Under the pieces are notes generated by a model, which saw only the letters and a list, made by a program, of their open reading frames with translations, ran no database searches and had not been told where the DNA came from. A stretch of 64,000 bases of DNA, taken from NCBI RefSeq assembly GCF_016735495.2, contig NZ_JAERQY020000003.1:62001-126000 (forward strand), written 5' to 3'. A program made the translations under genes and the position numbers. This document shows positions 11,710-20,739 of the stretch, piece by piece; the first letter of the stretch is position 1, and every line of letters starts with the position of its first letter. This stretch comes from Lysobacter sp. MMG2 (GTDB taxonomy: Bacteria; Pseudomonadota; Gammaproteobacteria; Xanthomonadales; Xanthomonadaceae).

Positions 11710-12273
11710 ATGCCCAAGCCGCTCACTCCCGCCGAAGCCGCCCCGCTGCTCCGCGGCGGCGGCGTGATCGCCTACCCCACCGAAGCCGTCTGGGGCCTGG
11801 GCTGTGATCCCTTCAACGAAGCGGCCGTGATGCGGCTGCTGTCGATCAAGCAGCGGCCCGTCGACAAGGGCGTGATCCTGATCGCCGGCGCGCGTGCGCA
11901 ATTGGACGGCCTGCTCGACTGGGACGCGCTGACCGCCGCCCAGCGCGAGGCGGTGTTCGCCAGCTGGCCCGGGCCGAACACCTGGATCGTGCCGACCACG
12001 CCGCGCGTGCCTCGCTGGATCACCGGCACGCACGACGGCGTCGCCGTGCGCGTGAGCGCGCATCCGGACGTGATCGCGCTGTGCGCGGAATTCGGCGGCC
12101 CGCTGGTCTCCACCAGCGCCAACCTCGCCGGCGAACCGCCGGCTTTCTCGCGCGACGCATTGGATCCGCGCGTGCTCGCGTTGCTCGACGGCGTGGGCAC
12201 CGGGGAAACCGGCGGCCTGGCCTCCCCGACCGCGATCCGCGATGCCCGCAGCGGCGCGCAGATCCGCGCGTGA
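11710..12273 (+). CDS. tsaC: Threonylcarbamoyl-AMP synthase (Sua5/YciO/YrdC family)
   Basis: A 187-residue cytosolic enzyme that makes threonylcarbamoyl-adenylate from threonine, bicarbonate and ATP, the first step of t6A37 tRNA modification. It shows the YrdC fold motifs GGGVIAYPTEAVWGLGCDP and SIKQRPVDKGVILIAG, then WPGPNTWIVP, VAVRVSAHP and the Ser/Asn signature LVSTSANLAGEP. It is the short, single-domain TsaC form, without the Sua5 C-terminal domain. I chose the ATG at 11710 (MPKPLT), where family homology begins. Placement close to topA and dprA matches other gammaproteobacteria. Confidence 0.93.
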   Translation: MPKPLTPAEAAPLLRGGGVIAYPTEAVWGLGCDPFNEAAVMRLLSIKQRPVDKGVILIAGARAQLDGLLDWDALTAAQREAVFASWPGPNTWIVPTTPRVPRWITGTHDGVAVRVSAHPDVIALCAEFGGPLVSTSANLAGEPPAFSRDALDPRVLALLDGVGTGETGGLASPTAIRDARSGAQIRA

Positions 12274-12328
12274 ACGCACGCGGCGCTTCGTGCTTCCGTC
12301 GCCCCGCGCCGCAGCGCAAGATGCGCGC

Positions 12329-13063
12329 ATGCGCCCGGCCCACCGCTTCGCCCTGACGACCGCCTTGCCGCTGATGCTGGCGATGTCGGGCGCGCTCGCC
12401 ACCGACATCACCATCTACCGCTGCACCGATGCGCAGGGCCGCCTCAGCCTGCGCGACACGCCATGCAGGAAGGGCGAGACGCAGCAAACCGTGGAAATGC
12501 TGCGCCCCAAGGACGCACCGCCCGCCGCACGCGCGCCGGCCGCAACGCCCGCCGCCGCCCCCGCCGCGACGACGCCCGCGACGCGCACCGTCATGGTCAC
12601 GCCCGTGCGGCCGATGTACGAATGCGTCACCCCCGACGGCAACCGCTACCTCAGCGACACCAGCGCCGGCAATCCGCGCTGGGTGCCGCTGTGGACGCTG
12701 GGCTATCCGACCTTGCTTCCGCATCGGCCGGGCTTCTACGACGGCGGCGTCCGCGCGGCCGTGAGCGGTCAGTTCCGCGGTGGCGATGGCCGCTTCGACG
12801 TGAGCGTGGGCGATCGCCCGCGCCCGCCGCGTCCGCCCGACGGCGTGCCCCCGCCCGGCTACGGCGTGGCGTACGGCGCCGGCACCTGGGTCTACGACGA
12901 ATGCCACGCGCTGCCGCAGGCCGAAGTCTGCGCACGCCTGCGCGACGAACGCTGGACCCTGGGGCGCCGCTACAACAGCGCGCTGCAAAGCGAACGCGAG
13001 CAGATCGACCAGCAGCAGCGCGGCATCGACGCGCGCCTGGCCAGCGATTGCGCGGGCTCCTGA
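12329..13063 (+). CDS. Exported DUF4124 protein, first of a tandem pair
   Basis: A 244-residue protein with a signal peptide (residues about 1-24, ending SGALA) followed by a DUF4124 module: TDITIYRCTDAQGRLSLRDTPC with the family's paired cysteines. A low-complexity Ala/Pro/Thr linker (about 60-90) leads to a second small Cys-containing module (YECVTPDGNRYLSD) and a proline-rich part, ending with a helical C-terminus containing further cysteines. It is predicted periplasmic or envelope-associated; no biochemical function is established for the family. The ATG at 12329 is the one that precedes the hydrophobic signal. Its stop overlaps the next gene's start by one base (TGATG), so the pair is translationally coupled. 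Confidence 0.8.
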   Translation: MRPAHRFALTTALPLMLAMSGALATDITIYRCTDAQGRLSLRDTPCRKGETQQTVEMLRPKDAPPAARAPAATPAAAPAATTPATRTVMVTPVRPMYECVTPDGNRYLSDTSAGNPRWVPLWTLGYPTLLPHRPGFYDGGVRAAVSGQFRGGDGRFDVSVGDRPRPPRPPDGVPPPGYGVAYGAGTWVYDECHALPQAEVCARLRDERWTLGRRYNSALQSEREQIDQQQRGIDARLASDCAGS

Positions 13064-13701
13064 TGCAGCGCCTGCTCGCGGCACGCGTGCGCAAGGCGAT
13101 GCCCGCCATGCTGCTTGTGCTGCTCGCCATCGCGACGATGCCGACCTCGCGCGCGCAGATGGTCATCTACCGATGCACCGACGCCAGCGGCGCGGTAACG
13201 CTGCAGAACGGCACGCCCTGCCCGAAGGGCACCCGGCAGCAGAAGAAGGTGATGGAAACGCCGCCGCCCGCGCCGATCGCCGCCCCTGTTGCAGCGCCGC
13301 CCGTCTTGCCGGTTGCGGCGCCGGCGCCTCCGGTCATCGCGCCGGCACCCGAGCCCGAGCCGCCACCCATCGCAGCACCGAAGTCCCCACCGCCGGCGCT
13401 GTTCGAATGCCGCACCTGGAACCGCGAGCGCTACTTCTCCGACGACGCACGACCACCGCCGCGCTGCGTGCCCGTGCAGGTCACCGGCCTGGACGGCACC
13501 GGCGCCATGGCCGGCGGCACCGCGTGCCAGATGACGGAAGACCCGTGCCAGCCGGTTCCCGAGGCGGCCCTGTGCGACGCCTGGACGCAGCGCGTGCGCG
13601 AGTTCGAATCCGCCACGCTCTTCGCCGCGGCCTCGCGCCCCACGCCGGCCGAGGGCGAACGCATCCGCCGCGTCCTGGCCGACAGCACCTGCACGCCCTG
13701 A
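13063..13701 (+). CDS. Exported DUF4124 protein, second of a tandem pair
   Basis: A 212-residue paralogue of the preceding protein with the same plan. It has a signal peptide (AMPAMLLVLLAIATM, cleavage near SRA), the DUF4124 start QMVIYRCTDASGAVTLQNGTPC, then a proline/alanine linker (about 65-105) and a second short module (FECRTWNRERYFSDD). The C-terminal region has CQMTEDPCQPVPEAALCDAW, comparable to the CHALPQAEVCARL region of its neighbour. The ATG at 13063-13065 shares its A with the preceding TGA. The pair looks like a duplication with diverged linkers. Role unknown; the conserved cysteines suggest a disulfide-stabilised periplasmic module. Confidence 0.8.
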   Translation: MQRLLAARVRKAMPAMLLVLLAIATMPTSRAQMVIYRCTDASGAVTLQNGTPCPKGTRQQKKVMETPPPAPIAAPVAAPPVLPVAAPAPPVIAPAPEPEPPPIAAPKSPPPALFECRTWNRERYFSDDARPPPRCVPVQVTGLDGTGAMAGGTACQMTEDPCQPVPEAALCDAWTQRVREFESATLFAAASRPTPAEGERIRRVLADSTCTP

Positions 13702-13824
13702 CCGCGCCAGCGCGCCGCTGGCCGCCCGGCGGGCCTCCACACGTTTGAACACAAGCCGGAACGCGATCGCCGTTCCGACCCGGACGGCCGCCCAGCGGCC
13801 GCCACGAGCGCAAGGGAACGACTC

Positions 13825-15723
13825 TTGGAGATGGACTTGTCCGCAGTGCGTCCCGCGCTCTCCTGGTGGACGGTGCTGGCCGTGCTGGTGGCAGCGCTCC
13901 TGCTCGCCGCGGGCGCGCTGTTCGCCTTGCGCGAGCGCATCCCCGCGCATTGGCAGCAGCCGCTGCGCGCGCTGGTGTTCGGCGTGCGCATCGACGACGA
14001 CGTGCAGGTCGTGATGCCCGACGGCACGCACCTGGCCGGCACGCTCTACCGGCCCCGCCAGGCCGACGGCCCCTTGCCCACCGTCTACGTGCGCCTGCCC
14101 TACAACCGGCGCCGTTACGGCGAGGCCATCGGCGAGGGTCTGTTCTTCGCGCGCAACGGCTACGCCGTGCTGGTGCAGGACGTGCGCGGCAAGTTCGAGT
14201 CCGGCGGCGACGACTTCCTGCCCTGGCGCCATGCCACCGCCGACGGCGTCGCCACGCTGGACTGGATCGTCCGCCAGCCCTGGTCGAACGGAAAGGTCGG
14301 CACGATCGGCTGTTCCGCGCTGGGCGAACTGCAATACGCCCTGGCCCGCGCGAACCATCCCGCGCACACGGCGATGATCCCCATCGCCGCCGGCGGCGCG
14401 GCGGGCGACGTGGACGGGCACGCCGGGTACTTCGGCGCATTCGAGGGCGGCGTGTTCCAGCTCGCGGGCGCGGCCGGCTGGTTCGCGCGGCACGGCATGA
14501 AGTCCGACCACGGTCCGTGGCCGGAGCAGCTCGACATGGCCCGCGCCCTGCCCACGCTGCCGGTGCTGGACGTCGTGCGGCAATTGCGCCCGGGCCCGAA
14601 CGGATACGAGGACTTCCTGCAGACCCCGCTCGGCGATCCGCGCTGGGGCTCGCTGGATTACATCTCGCGCGACGACCGCCCGCGCGTCCCGGCGCTGGTG
14701 ATCGACACCTGGGGCGACCCCAGCCTGTCCGGCACGCTGACGCTGGCCCGCTCGGTGCAGCGTCAATCGCCGCAGGCGGGACGGCAGCAGCACGTGGTCA
14801 TCGCACCGGGCAATCATTGCGAGCAGGAGATCGTCATCGGCTCGGGCCGCTTCGGCGACCTGCCCGTGCGCAATGCCGACAAGCCGTATCGCCAGTGGTA
14901 CCTGGCGTGGTTCGACTACTGGCTGCGTGGCCGCGGCGATGGATTGAAGGCACTGCCGCCGTACCAGTTCTTCGTGCTCAACGAACAACGCTGGCTCAGC
15001 TCGACGCAATGGCCACCCGCCGAAGCGCGCCCGCAGCCGTGGTACCTCTCCAGCAACGGCCACGCGAACGGTCGCGACGGCGACGGCGTGCTCGCGCTGG
15101 AAGCCGCACGCGAGGAACGCGCGGACGATTTCATCCACGACCCGGCCGAACCCGTGCCGTCGCGCGGTGGCCCGCTGTGCTGCACGGGCGACCCGAAGCA
15201 ACGCTCGGGCCCCACCGATCAGGCCGATGTGGAGAAGCGCGGCGACGTCCTCGTCTACACCTCCGCACCGTTGCAGGAGCCGCTGCGCATCGTCGGCGAA
15301 CTGCGCGCGCAACTGGTGGTGTCCTCGACGGCGCCGGACACCGACTTCATCGCACGACTCGTGCATGTGTGGCCCGACGGTCGCGCCACCAACATCCAGG
15401 AAGGCGCATTACGCGCGCGTTATCGCGACGGCGTCGAACGCCCCAGCCTGATGACGCCCGGCGCGCGTTACGTGCTCGACGTGCCGATGCGCTCCATCGC
15501 TTACCTCGTGCCGCGCGGGCACCGCATCCGCCTGGACATCAGCAGCAGCAGTTTCCCGCGCCTGGAGCGCAACCTCGGCACGGGTGGGCGCAATTACGAC
15601 GAGTCGCTGCCGTCGAAAGCGCTCAACCGCATCTTCCACGGCGGCGATGCGGTGAGCTTCGTGGAGATCCCGGTGCTGGATCTTCCGGTGCCGGAGGATC
15701 GGCCGTTCGCGGGACCGCGTTGA
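13825..15723 (+). CDS. Membrane-anchored CocE/NonD-type (S15) hydrolase
   Basis: A 632-residue alpha/beta hydrolase of the S15 / X-Pro dipeptidyl-peptidase / cocaine-esterase family. Residues about 15-36 form one transmembrane or uncleaved signal segment. The catalytic core starts near residue 58 (DDVQVVMPDGTHLAGTLYRP). The nucleophile elbow is GCSALG with Ser164; a GxSYxG pattern is more common. The acid is likely in IDTWGDPSL and the base in the GNHCEQE histidine. The C-terminal third is the family's jelly-roll domain (LRIVGELRAQLVVSSTAPDTDF and similar). The reading starts at TTG 13825, with CAAGGGA about 8 bases upstream; the ATG at 13831 is an alternative. Substrate is unknown; the anchor implies action outside the cytoplasm. 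Confidence 0.85.
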   Translation: MEMDLSAVRPALSWWTVLAVLVAALLLAAGALFALRERIPAHWQQPLRALVFGVRIDDDVQVVMPDGTHLAGTLYRPRQADGPLPTVYVRLPYNRRRYGEAIGEGLFFARNGYAVLVQDVRGKFESGGDDFLPWRHATADGVATLDWIVRQPWSNGKVGTIGCSALGELQYALARANHPAHTAMIPIAAGGAAGDVDGHAGYFGAFEGGVFQLAGAAGWFARHGMKSDHGPWPEQLDMARALPTLPVLDVVRQLRPGPNGYEDFLQTPLGDPRWGSLDYISRDDRPRVPALVIDTWGDPSLSGTLTLARSVQRQSPQAGRQQHVVIAPGNHCEQEIVIGSGRFGDLPVRNADKPYRQWYLAWFDYWLRGRGDGLKALPPYQFFVLNEQRWLSSTQWPPAEARPQPWYLSSNGHANGRDGDGVLALEAAREERADDFIHDPAEPVPSRGGPLCCTGDPKQRSGPTDQADVEKRGDVLVYTSAPLQEPLRIVGELRAQLVVSSTAPDTDFIARLVHVWPDGRATNIQEGALRARYRDGVERPSLMTPGARYVLDVPMRSIAYLVPRGHRIRLDISSSSFPRLERNLGTGGRNYDESLPSKALNRIFHGGDAVSFVEIPVLDLPVPEDRPFAGPR

Positions 15724-15956
15724 GGCGATGTCGACCCGGTGTTACGTGCGGGTCATGCACGCGGCGCGATCCCTTCACCTGTTCCTACCGACGCGCGCGC
15801 TACGCTACGACCGCCTCGAGAGGAGCACCCACGAACGAAAGTTCTTGATCCTCGACAGGTAGAGGACAGGCGTTATGCCTGCCATCGGGCCGCCAGGCGA
15901 TTCAGCACCGCCCGGCGGCCTTTTTTATTGCCCGGCGCCATGCGCATCGCGCGCAT
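15724..15956 (+). ncRNA. Possible structured RNA and intrinsic terminator
   Basis: No convincing protein gene lies in this 233-base gap. It holds a small hairpin CAGGC-gttat-GCCTG (15867-15881), then a strong intrinsic terminator: stem GGCCGCC (15888-15894) / GGCGGCC (15914-15920) followed by six T (15921-15926). The terminator serves plus-strand transcription, either from the S15 hydrolase gene or from a short RNA of its own. The T-run is on the plus strand only, so it does not serve the convergent SDR gene. Confidence 0.5.
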
Positions 15957-16733
15957 TCAGAAGCCGTAGCGCAGGAATCCGCCGTCCACCGCGATGCACT
16001 CGCCGGTGATGTAGCCCGATGCGGGCAGGCACAGGAACGCAACCGCCGCCGCCACTTCCTCCGGTTCGCCGATGCGGCCCAGCGGCGTGCGCAGCAGCAC
16101 TTCGTCCAGGTAATCCGGATCGGCCAGCTTGTCCGACGTGCGGCGCGTGCGGATGTACCACGGCGCGACCGCATTCACCCGCACGCCGTCCTCGGCCCAT
16201 TCCACCGCGAGGTTGCGCGTCATCTGGTGCATCGCCGCCTTGCTCATGCCGTAGGGTGCGCCGGTGCGCACGTGCGTGGTGCCCGAGACGCTGCCGACGT
16301 TGACGATCGACGAGGCCGCATGGCGCGTGAGCAGCGGGTACGCATAACGCGAGAGTTCGAACGCGGAGAACAGGTTCACTTCGAACACCTGCCGCCATTC
16401 GTCCTCGGTGTAGTCGGTGGTGGGCTTGGTGAGGTTGCCGCCGGCGTTGTTCACCAGGATGTGCAGGCCTTCGCCGAAGTCCTCCACCCAGTCGAGCAGT
16501 TCGCGACGCTGTTCCTCGTCGGCGACATCGGCGACGAAGCCCTGCACCTCGCGGTCGGGGAAATCCTCCAGCAGCTCGTTGCGCACCGTTTCCAGCGCGG
16601 CGGCATCGCGCGCGGCCAGCAGGACATCGGCGCCGAAGCCGAGCAGTTCACTCGCCACCGCACGGCCGATGCCGGCGCTGCCGCCGGTGATCAGGGCCAG
16701 TTGGCCGTCCAGACGCCAACGCTTGGGATCCAT
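15957..16733 (-). CDS. SDR-family oxidoreductase
   Basis: A 258-residue classical short-chain dehydrogenase/reductase, a Rossmann-fold NAD(P)H enzyme acting on an unknown alcohol or carbonyl substrate. It shows the cofactor motif TGGSAGIG (residues about 17-24), the NNAGG motif, and a catalytic Ser ... Tyr-x-x-x-Lys set in [22 protein letters not shown]. The C-terminal [16 protein letters not shown] is typical of tropinone-reductase-like SDRs. Arg/Ala after the first strand ([10 protein letters not shown]) suggests NADP(H). The start at 16733 ([10 protein letters not shown]) is where homology begins. It is convergent with the S15 hydrolase and divergent from the small lipoprotein; gene context gives no substrate clue. 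Confidence 0.92.
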   Translation of the reverse strand: MDPKRWRLDGQLALITGGSAGIGRAVASELLGFGADVLLAARDAAALETVRNELLEDFPDREVQGFVADVADEEQRRELLDWVEDFGEGLHILVNNAGGNLTKPTTDYTEDEWRQVFEVNLFSAFELSRYAYPLLTRHAASSIVNVGSVSGTTHVRTGAPYGMSKAAMHQMTRNLAVEWAEDGVRVNAVAPWYIRTRRTSDKLADPDYLDEVLLRTPLGRIGEPEEVAAAVAFLCLPASGYITGECIAVDGGFLRYGF

Positions 16734-16824
16734 CGCCGTCTCCGTGATAGGGGGCACACGCCGGGCGCTTGCTGCGCCACGCGGCCGGCGTAGCATAGCC
16801 GGCGGACCATGCGAGGGGTGTGGG

Positions 16825-17049
16825 ATGACGCGGACGCTGCTGTTTGCGATGACGATGTCGGCGCTGATCGTGGGCTGCTCCAAGCCCAAACCGCCGGAAA
16901 AGGAACGACCGGTCGAACCGCAGGCGACGCAGCTGCGCGATGCGATCAATGCGCCGCTGGAGAAGGCGAAGAACGTGCAGAAGGAGCTGCAGGAAGCGAA
17001 CGAGCGCGAGCGCGCGGCGATCGATGCGCAGGAGAGCGACGGGACCTGA
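16825..17049 (+). CDS. Small lipoprotein
   Basis: A 74-residue predicted lipoprotein. The N-terminus [18 protein letters not shown] has a lipobox ending at Cys18. The mature part is short and highly charged ([13 protein letters not shown], then a helical heptad-like region rich in Glu, Lys and Arg around [17 protein letters not shown]). GAGGGG at 16812-16817 is a good ribosome-binding site. A TAGCAT hexamer near 16792 may be its -10. It ends just before a strong bidirectional terminator and is therefore probably monocistronic. I do not recognise the family. The size and helical mature part recall Lpp-like or small periplasmic helical lipoproteins, but there is no sequence evidence for that role. 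Confidence 0.75.
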   Translation: MTRTLLFAMTMSALIVGCSKPKPPEKERPVEPQATQLRDAINAPLEKAKNVQKELQEANERERAAIDAQESDGT

Positions 17050-17075
17050 GTCGCGCGGTGCTGCCTGTGGAAATG

Positions 17076-17106
17076 AAAAACGCCCGGTTTTGGCCGGGCG
17101 TTTTCT
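17076..17106. terminator. Bidirectional intrinsic terminator
   Basis: The stem CGCCCGG (17081-17087) / CCGGGCG (17094-17100) has a TTTTGG loop. It is preceded by AAAAA and followed by TTTT, so it can end both the lipoprotein transcript (plus) and the sppA transcript (minus). Confidence 0.9.
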
Positions 17107-17130
17107 TTTAGGCGCTTCGACTTCGTCGGC

Positions 17131-17181
17131 CCTCACCCCAACCCCTCTCCCGCCAGCGGGAGAGGGGCTCATTCGGTGAGG
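17131..17181. repeat. CCCTCTCCC palindrome, copy 1
   Basis: An 11-base-pair perfect stem CCCCTCTCCCG (17142-17152) / CGGGAGAGGGG (17157-17167) is nested in a 7-base outer stem CCTCACC / GGTGAGG (17131-17137, 17175-17181). It lies just 3' of sppA. Related copies are at 42.37 kb and 56.95-57.08 kb. Confidence 0.7.
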
Positions 17182-17193
17182 GGCGTGGTCAGC

Positions 17194-19077
17194 TCAGAAA
17201 CCGCAGAAGCAGTACGCCAGCGCCTTCACCGGGACGCCACGCGTGGGCGTGATCGCACCCTGCAGGAACTGCAGGTCCTGCGCCGTCTGCGGGGATGCCT
17301 TTGCAAGCAGACCGCGCGCGAGGTCGGAATCCTGCAGCCACGCCGCGCCGATGCGGCTGCTGAGGAAACCGGTGAAAAGGCGTTCGAACGGCGAAGCGGC
17401 CTTCTCGATGTAGCGCACCTGGTAGTCGCCCGGCTTGCCGAGCTCGGCACGCGTTGCGGCGAAATCCACCGCCTGGCGCAGACCGCCGAGCTCGTCCACC
17501 AGCCCGCGTTCCTTCGCCTGCGCGCCGGTCCAGACGCGGCCGCGCGCGACGGCGTCGACCTGATCCACCGGCTTCTTGCGCGCGCTCGCGACGCGGCCGG
17601 TGAAATCGCGATAGCCCTTGTCGATCACCGACTGGATCACCTGACCCACTTCCGGCTGCAACGGCCGGGTGATGTCGAACGCACCGGCGAAGCGCGTGGT
17701 GCCCACGCCGTCGCTGCGCACGCCGATCTTCTCCAGCGCGCGCGGGATGGTCGGGATCAGGCCGAAGATGCCGATGGAACCGGTGATGGTGGAGGCGTCG
17801 GCGTAGATGCGGTCGGCGTCCATCGAGATCCAGTAACCGCCCGATGCGGCCAGATCGCCCATCGAAACCGCCACCGGCTTGCCGGCCTTCTTCAGCCCGA
17901 CGATCTCGCGGCGGATCTGCTCGGACGCGAAGACTTCGCCGCCCGGCGAATCCACGCGCAGCACCACGGCCTTGACGTTGTCGTCGTCGCGCGCCTCGCG
18001 CAGCAGCGCCGCGGTCGACTCGCCGCCCACCGTGCCCGGCGGCTGCTCGCCACTGCGGATCTCGCCCTCGGCCACCACCACCGCCACCTGCGGACGCGGG
18101 TCCACGGGGCTGATGCCGCTGTCGATCTGGGTGAGGTATTCGTCGAGCGAAGACTGACGGAAGCCGCCCGGCGCATCGTCGTCGGCGATGCCGCGCTGCG
18201 CGAGCAGGTCATCCACTTCCTCGCGCGTCTTCAGGCCATCGATGAGCTTGGTCTGCAGCGCGAACTTCGCCAGGTCGCCCTGGACGCTTTCGATACCGGC
18301 GGGCATCTGGTCGATCTGCTGCGCCAGCGCGGCGGCGTCGATCTTGCGCGCCTTGCCGACGTCGGCCAGGTAGCGCTGCCAAACATCGTTCATCCAGTAC
18401 AGGTCCGCTTCCTTCGCCTCGGGCGAAGCCGCGTCGAGCACGAACGGTTCGGCGGCGGATTTGTACTCGCCCACCTTGAACAGGTGCACGTCGACGCCGA
18501 GCTTGTCCTGCAGACCTTCGCGGTAATACGTGCGGTAGCGGCCCAGGCCTTCGAGCAGCATGCCGCCCATCGGGTCCAGATAGACCTCGCTGGCCTGCGC
18601 GGCGAGCAGGTACTGCTTCTGGTCCATCATCTCGGCGAACGCCACGACTTGCTTGCCGCTGGCCTTCACGCGAGCGATCGCGTCGGCCGCCTCGCGCAGC
18701 GACGCCATGCCGCCGGCTTCCAGCTTGTCCAGGTTGAGCACGACGCGTTCCACGCGCTTGTCGCGCGCGGCGGCGTCCAGCGCGCGCACCAGATCGCGCA
18801 ATTGCAGCTCGCCGCCCTTCTGGCCCATCAGGCGTTCCAGCGCGCGGGTCGCCGGATCGCTGCTGAACTGCTCCACCAGCGCGCCTTCCGGCGCGATCAC
18901 CAGCGTGGTGCGCTCCAGCAGCGGCTTGGTGCGCGGACCGGCGAGCATGACCGCCAGGAACACGAACAGCAGCAGGAGGAACAGCAGGTTGAGGATCAGA
19001 CGGCGGGTGAAGTTCATCGCATCCCACAGCCCGACGAAGAAGCGGGCGATGGGACCACGACGGGGAATCTCGTTCAT
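17194..19077 (-). CDS. sppA: Signal peptide peptidase SppA, 67K type
   Basis: A 627-residue inner-membrane serine protease that degrades cleaved signal peptides. One N-terminal membrane anchor (residues about 27-46) is followed by two tandem ClpP-like S49 domains. The catalytic dyad is complete: Lys206 in VGEYKSAAEPF in the first domain and Ser412 in MGDLAASGGYW in the second, matching Lys209/Ser409 of E. coli SppA. The length matches the full tandem (67K) form rather than the short SohB/36K form. The ATG at 19077 has the ribosome-site-like GGAGAA directly upstream. It is transcribed toward the shared terminator at 17.08 kb; the MATE gene lies upstream on the same strand, about 150 bases away. 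Confidence 0.96.
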   Translation of the reverse strand: MNEIPRRGPIARFFVGLWDAMNFTRRLILNLLFLLLLFVFLAVMLAGPRTKPLLERTTLVIAPEGALVEQFSSDPATRALERLMGQKGGELQLRDLVRALDAAARDKRVERVVLNLDKLEAGGMASLREAADAIARVKASGKQVVAFAEMMDQKQYLLAAQASEVYLDPMGGMLLEGLGRYRTYYREGLQDKLGVDVHLFKVGEYKSAAEPFVLDAASPEAKEADLYWMNDVWQRYLADVGKARKIDAAALAQQIDQMPAGIESVQGDLAKFALQTKLIDGLKTREEVDDLLAQRGIADDDAPGGFRQSSLDEYLTQIDSGISPVDPRPQVAVVVAEGEIRSGEQPPGTVGGESTAALLREARDDDNVKAVVLRVDSPGGEVFASEQIRREIVGLKKAGKPVAVSMGDLAASGGYWISMDADRIYADASTITGSIGIFGLIPTIPRALEKIGVRSDGVGTTRFAGAFDITRPLQPEVGQVIQSVIDKGYRDFTGRVASARKKPVDQVDAVARGRVWTGAQAKERGLVDELGGLRQAVDFAATRAELGKPGDYQVRYIEKAASPFERLFTGFLSSRIGAAWLQDSDLARGLLAKASPQTAQDLQFLQGAITPTRGVPVKALAYCFCGF

Positions 19078-19180
19078 ACGTTCTCCTGGCTACGCGACCA
19101 GCGTAATCGCCGGCGGGCGCGGAATCACCCGCCATTCGTAACACGGAGCGTATGGCGGAATCGTGATCCGCGGGGGCCTG

Positions 19181-19202
19181 AAAAAGCCGCCCGCACCCGG
19201 GC
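19181..19202 (-). terminator. Intrinsic terminator after the MATE gene
   Basis: On the minus strand a 5-base-pair stem GCCCG/CGGGC with a short loop is followed after three bases by TTTTT. The short stem makes this a modest call; it lies between the MATE stop and sppA. Confidence 0.5.
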
Positions 19203-19226
19203 CCGGACGGCCCCGATCGCCCGGCC

Positions 19227-20603
19227 TCACGGCCCGCGCATCACCAGCCGATCGGGGTGACTGGATCGCACGAACCGCAGGCACAGCAGCACGGCGGCGA
19301 AGGTGAGGCCGGCGATCAGCCCGACCCACATCCCGCGCGGCCCCCAGCCCAGGCCGAGCCCAAGGCCGGCGCCCAGCGGCATGCCGATGCCCCAGTAGGC
19401 CACGGCCGCGAGCACCATCGGCACGCGCGTGTCCTTCAGGCCGCGCAGCGCGCCGGCCGACAGCACCTGCACGCCGTCCGGGAACTGGAACGCCGCCGCA
19501 TACAGCAGCAGCGATGCCGCCAGCGTCGCCACCGCGGCATCGCGCGTGTAGAAGCTCACCAGCAGGTCGTTGCCCAGGAGCAGCACGATGCCCGACAACA
19601 GCTGCGTGCCCAGCACGATCGCGTAACCGGCCTTGGCCGCACGGCGCACGCCGTGGAAGTCCGCACGTCCCAGCGCATGGCCGACGCGCACGGTGGTCGC
19701 CTCGGCCAGTCCCATCGGCACCATGAAGCACAGCGCCGCCAGGTTGATGGCGATCTGGTGCGCCGCCGCCGGCACTTCGCCCAGCCGGCCCATCAGCAGT
19801 GCGGTGGTGATGAACAGCCCGCCTTCCATCAGCACGGTCACGCCGATCGGCAGGCCCGTGGCGAGCAGCCCGCGGATCGTCGGCCAATGCGGCAGATCCA
19901 GGCGTTCGAACAGCTTCAGGTCGGCGAACCGCTTCGACCGCCACAGCACGACGAAGAACCCGATCGCCTGCAGCCACAGCATGATCGCCGAGGCGACGCC
20001 GAGCCCGCCCGCACCCATCTGCGGGAATCCGAACTTGCCGAAGGTCAGCGTGTAACCCACCGGCAGCAGGATCAGCAGCCCACCCGCGCTGAGCAGCAGC
20101 GTGGGCAGCGTCCAGTGCAGGCCCTCGCTGAGATAACGCATGCAGAAGAACAGCGTCAGCGCGATCACGCCCCAGCGGATGCCGTGGAGGAAGTCCTTCG
20201 CGCCCGGGATGATCTCCGGCGCGATGCCCATCGGCCCCAGCGCATGCGGAATCAGCGTGAGGAACACGAACAGCACCAGCCCCAGGCCCAGCGCGAGCCA
20301 CATCGCCTGGCGGAACAGCCCGCCGATGTCTTCACGGCGCCCGGCGCCGTCGAGCTGCGACACCGACGGCGGCACCGACAGCAGGGTGCCGATCGGCACC
20401 ATCATCGGCAGCCACCACAACGCGGTGCCGATGGTGACGGAGGCCAGCGTGGTGGTGCTGTGGTGGCCGGCCAGCACGTTGTCGACGAAGCCGATCAGGC
20501 CCGTGGATACGTGCCCGCCCACGAGCGGCGCGGCGAGGACGGCGGTGGTGCGGATCTCGCCGAACAGGCCATTGCGGCCGGGCGATACAGAGGCAAGGGA
20601 CAT
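19227..20603 (-). CDS. MATE family efflux transporter (NorM-like)
   Basis: A 458-residue inner-membrane exporter of the multidrug and toxic compound extrusion family, expected to expel cationic compounds in exchange for Na+ or H+. The N-terminus contains EIRTTAVLAAPLVGGHVSTGLIGFVDN, with the conserved membrane entry and the Asp of helix 1, and a second MATE repeat begins around GLLATGLPIGVTVLMEGG. About twelve hydrophobic segments fit the family. The ATG at 20603 (MSLASVSPGRN) was chosen because it lies 20 residues before the first helix; sequence upstream does not look like protein. It is divergent from the DUF3667 gene across 136 bases. Substrate is unknown. Confidence 0.92.
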   Translation of the reverse strand: MSLASVSPGRNGLFGEIRTTAVLAAPLVGGHVSTGLIGFVDNVLAGHHSTTTLASVTIGTALWWLPMMVPIGTLLSVPPSVSQLDGAGRREDIGGLFRQAMWLALGLGLVLFVFLTLIPHALGPMGIAPEIIPGAKDFLHGIRWGVIALTLFFCMRYLSEGLHWTLPTLLLSAGGLLILLPVGYTLTFGKFGFPQMGAGGLGVASAIMLWLQAIGFFVVLWRSKRFADLKLFERLDLPHWPTIRGLLATGLPIGVTVLMEGGLFITTALLMGRLGEVPAAAHQIAINLAALCFMVPMGLAEATTVRVGHALGRADFHGVRRAAKAGYAIVLGTQLLSGIVLLLGNDLLVSFYTRDAAVATLAASLLLYAAAFQFPDGVQVLSAGALRGLKDTRVPMVLAAVAYWGIGMPLGAGLGLGLGWGPRGMWVGLIAGLTFAAVLLCLRFVRSSHPDRLVMRGP

Positions 20604-20739
20604 CGGAACAACCAGACGCACGACTGCGGCCGCGCGACCGCATCCAATGTCGGGCGCTGGCGCCGGGTCGCGGCGGCCCGCTATCTTAACCGCTTGCCAT
20701 GAATCGACTGTGGTCGTGCGCCGGGGAGAGCGTTGACAC

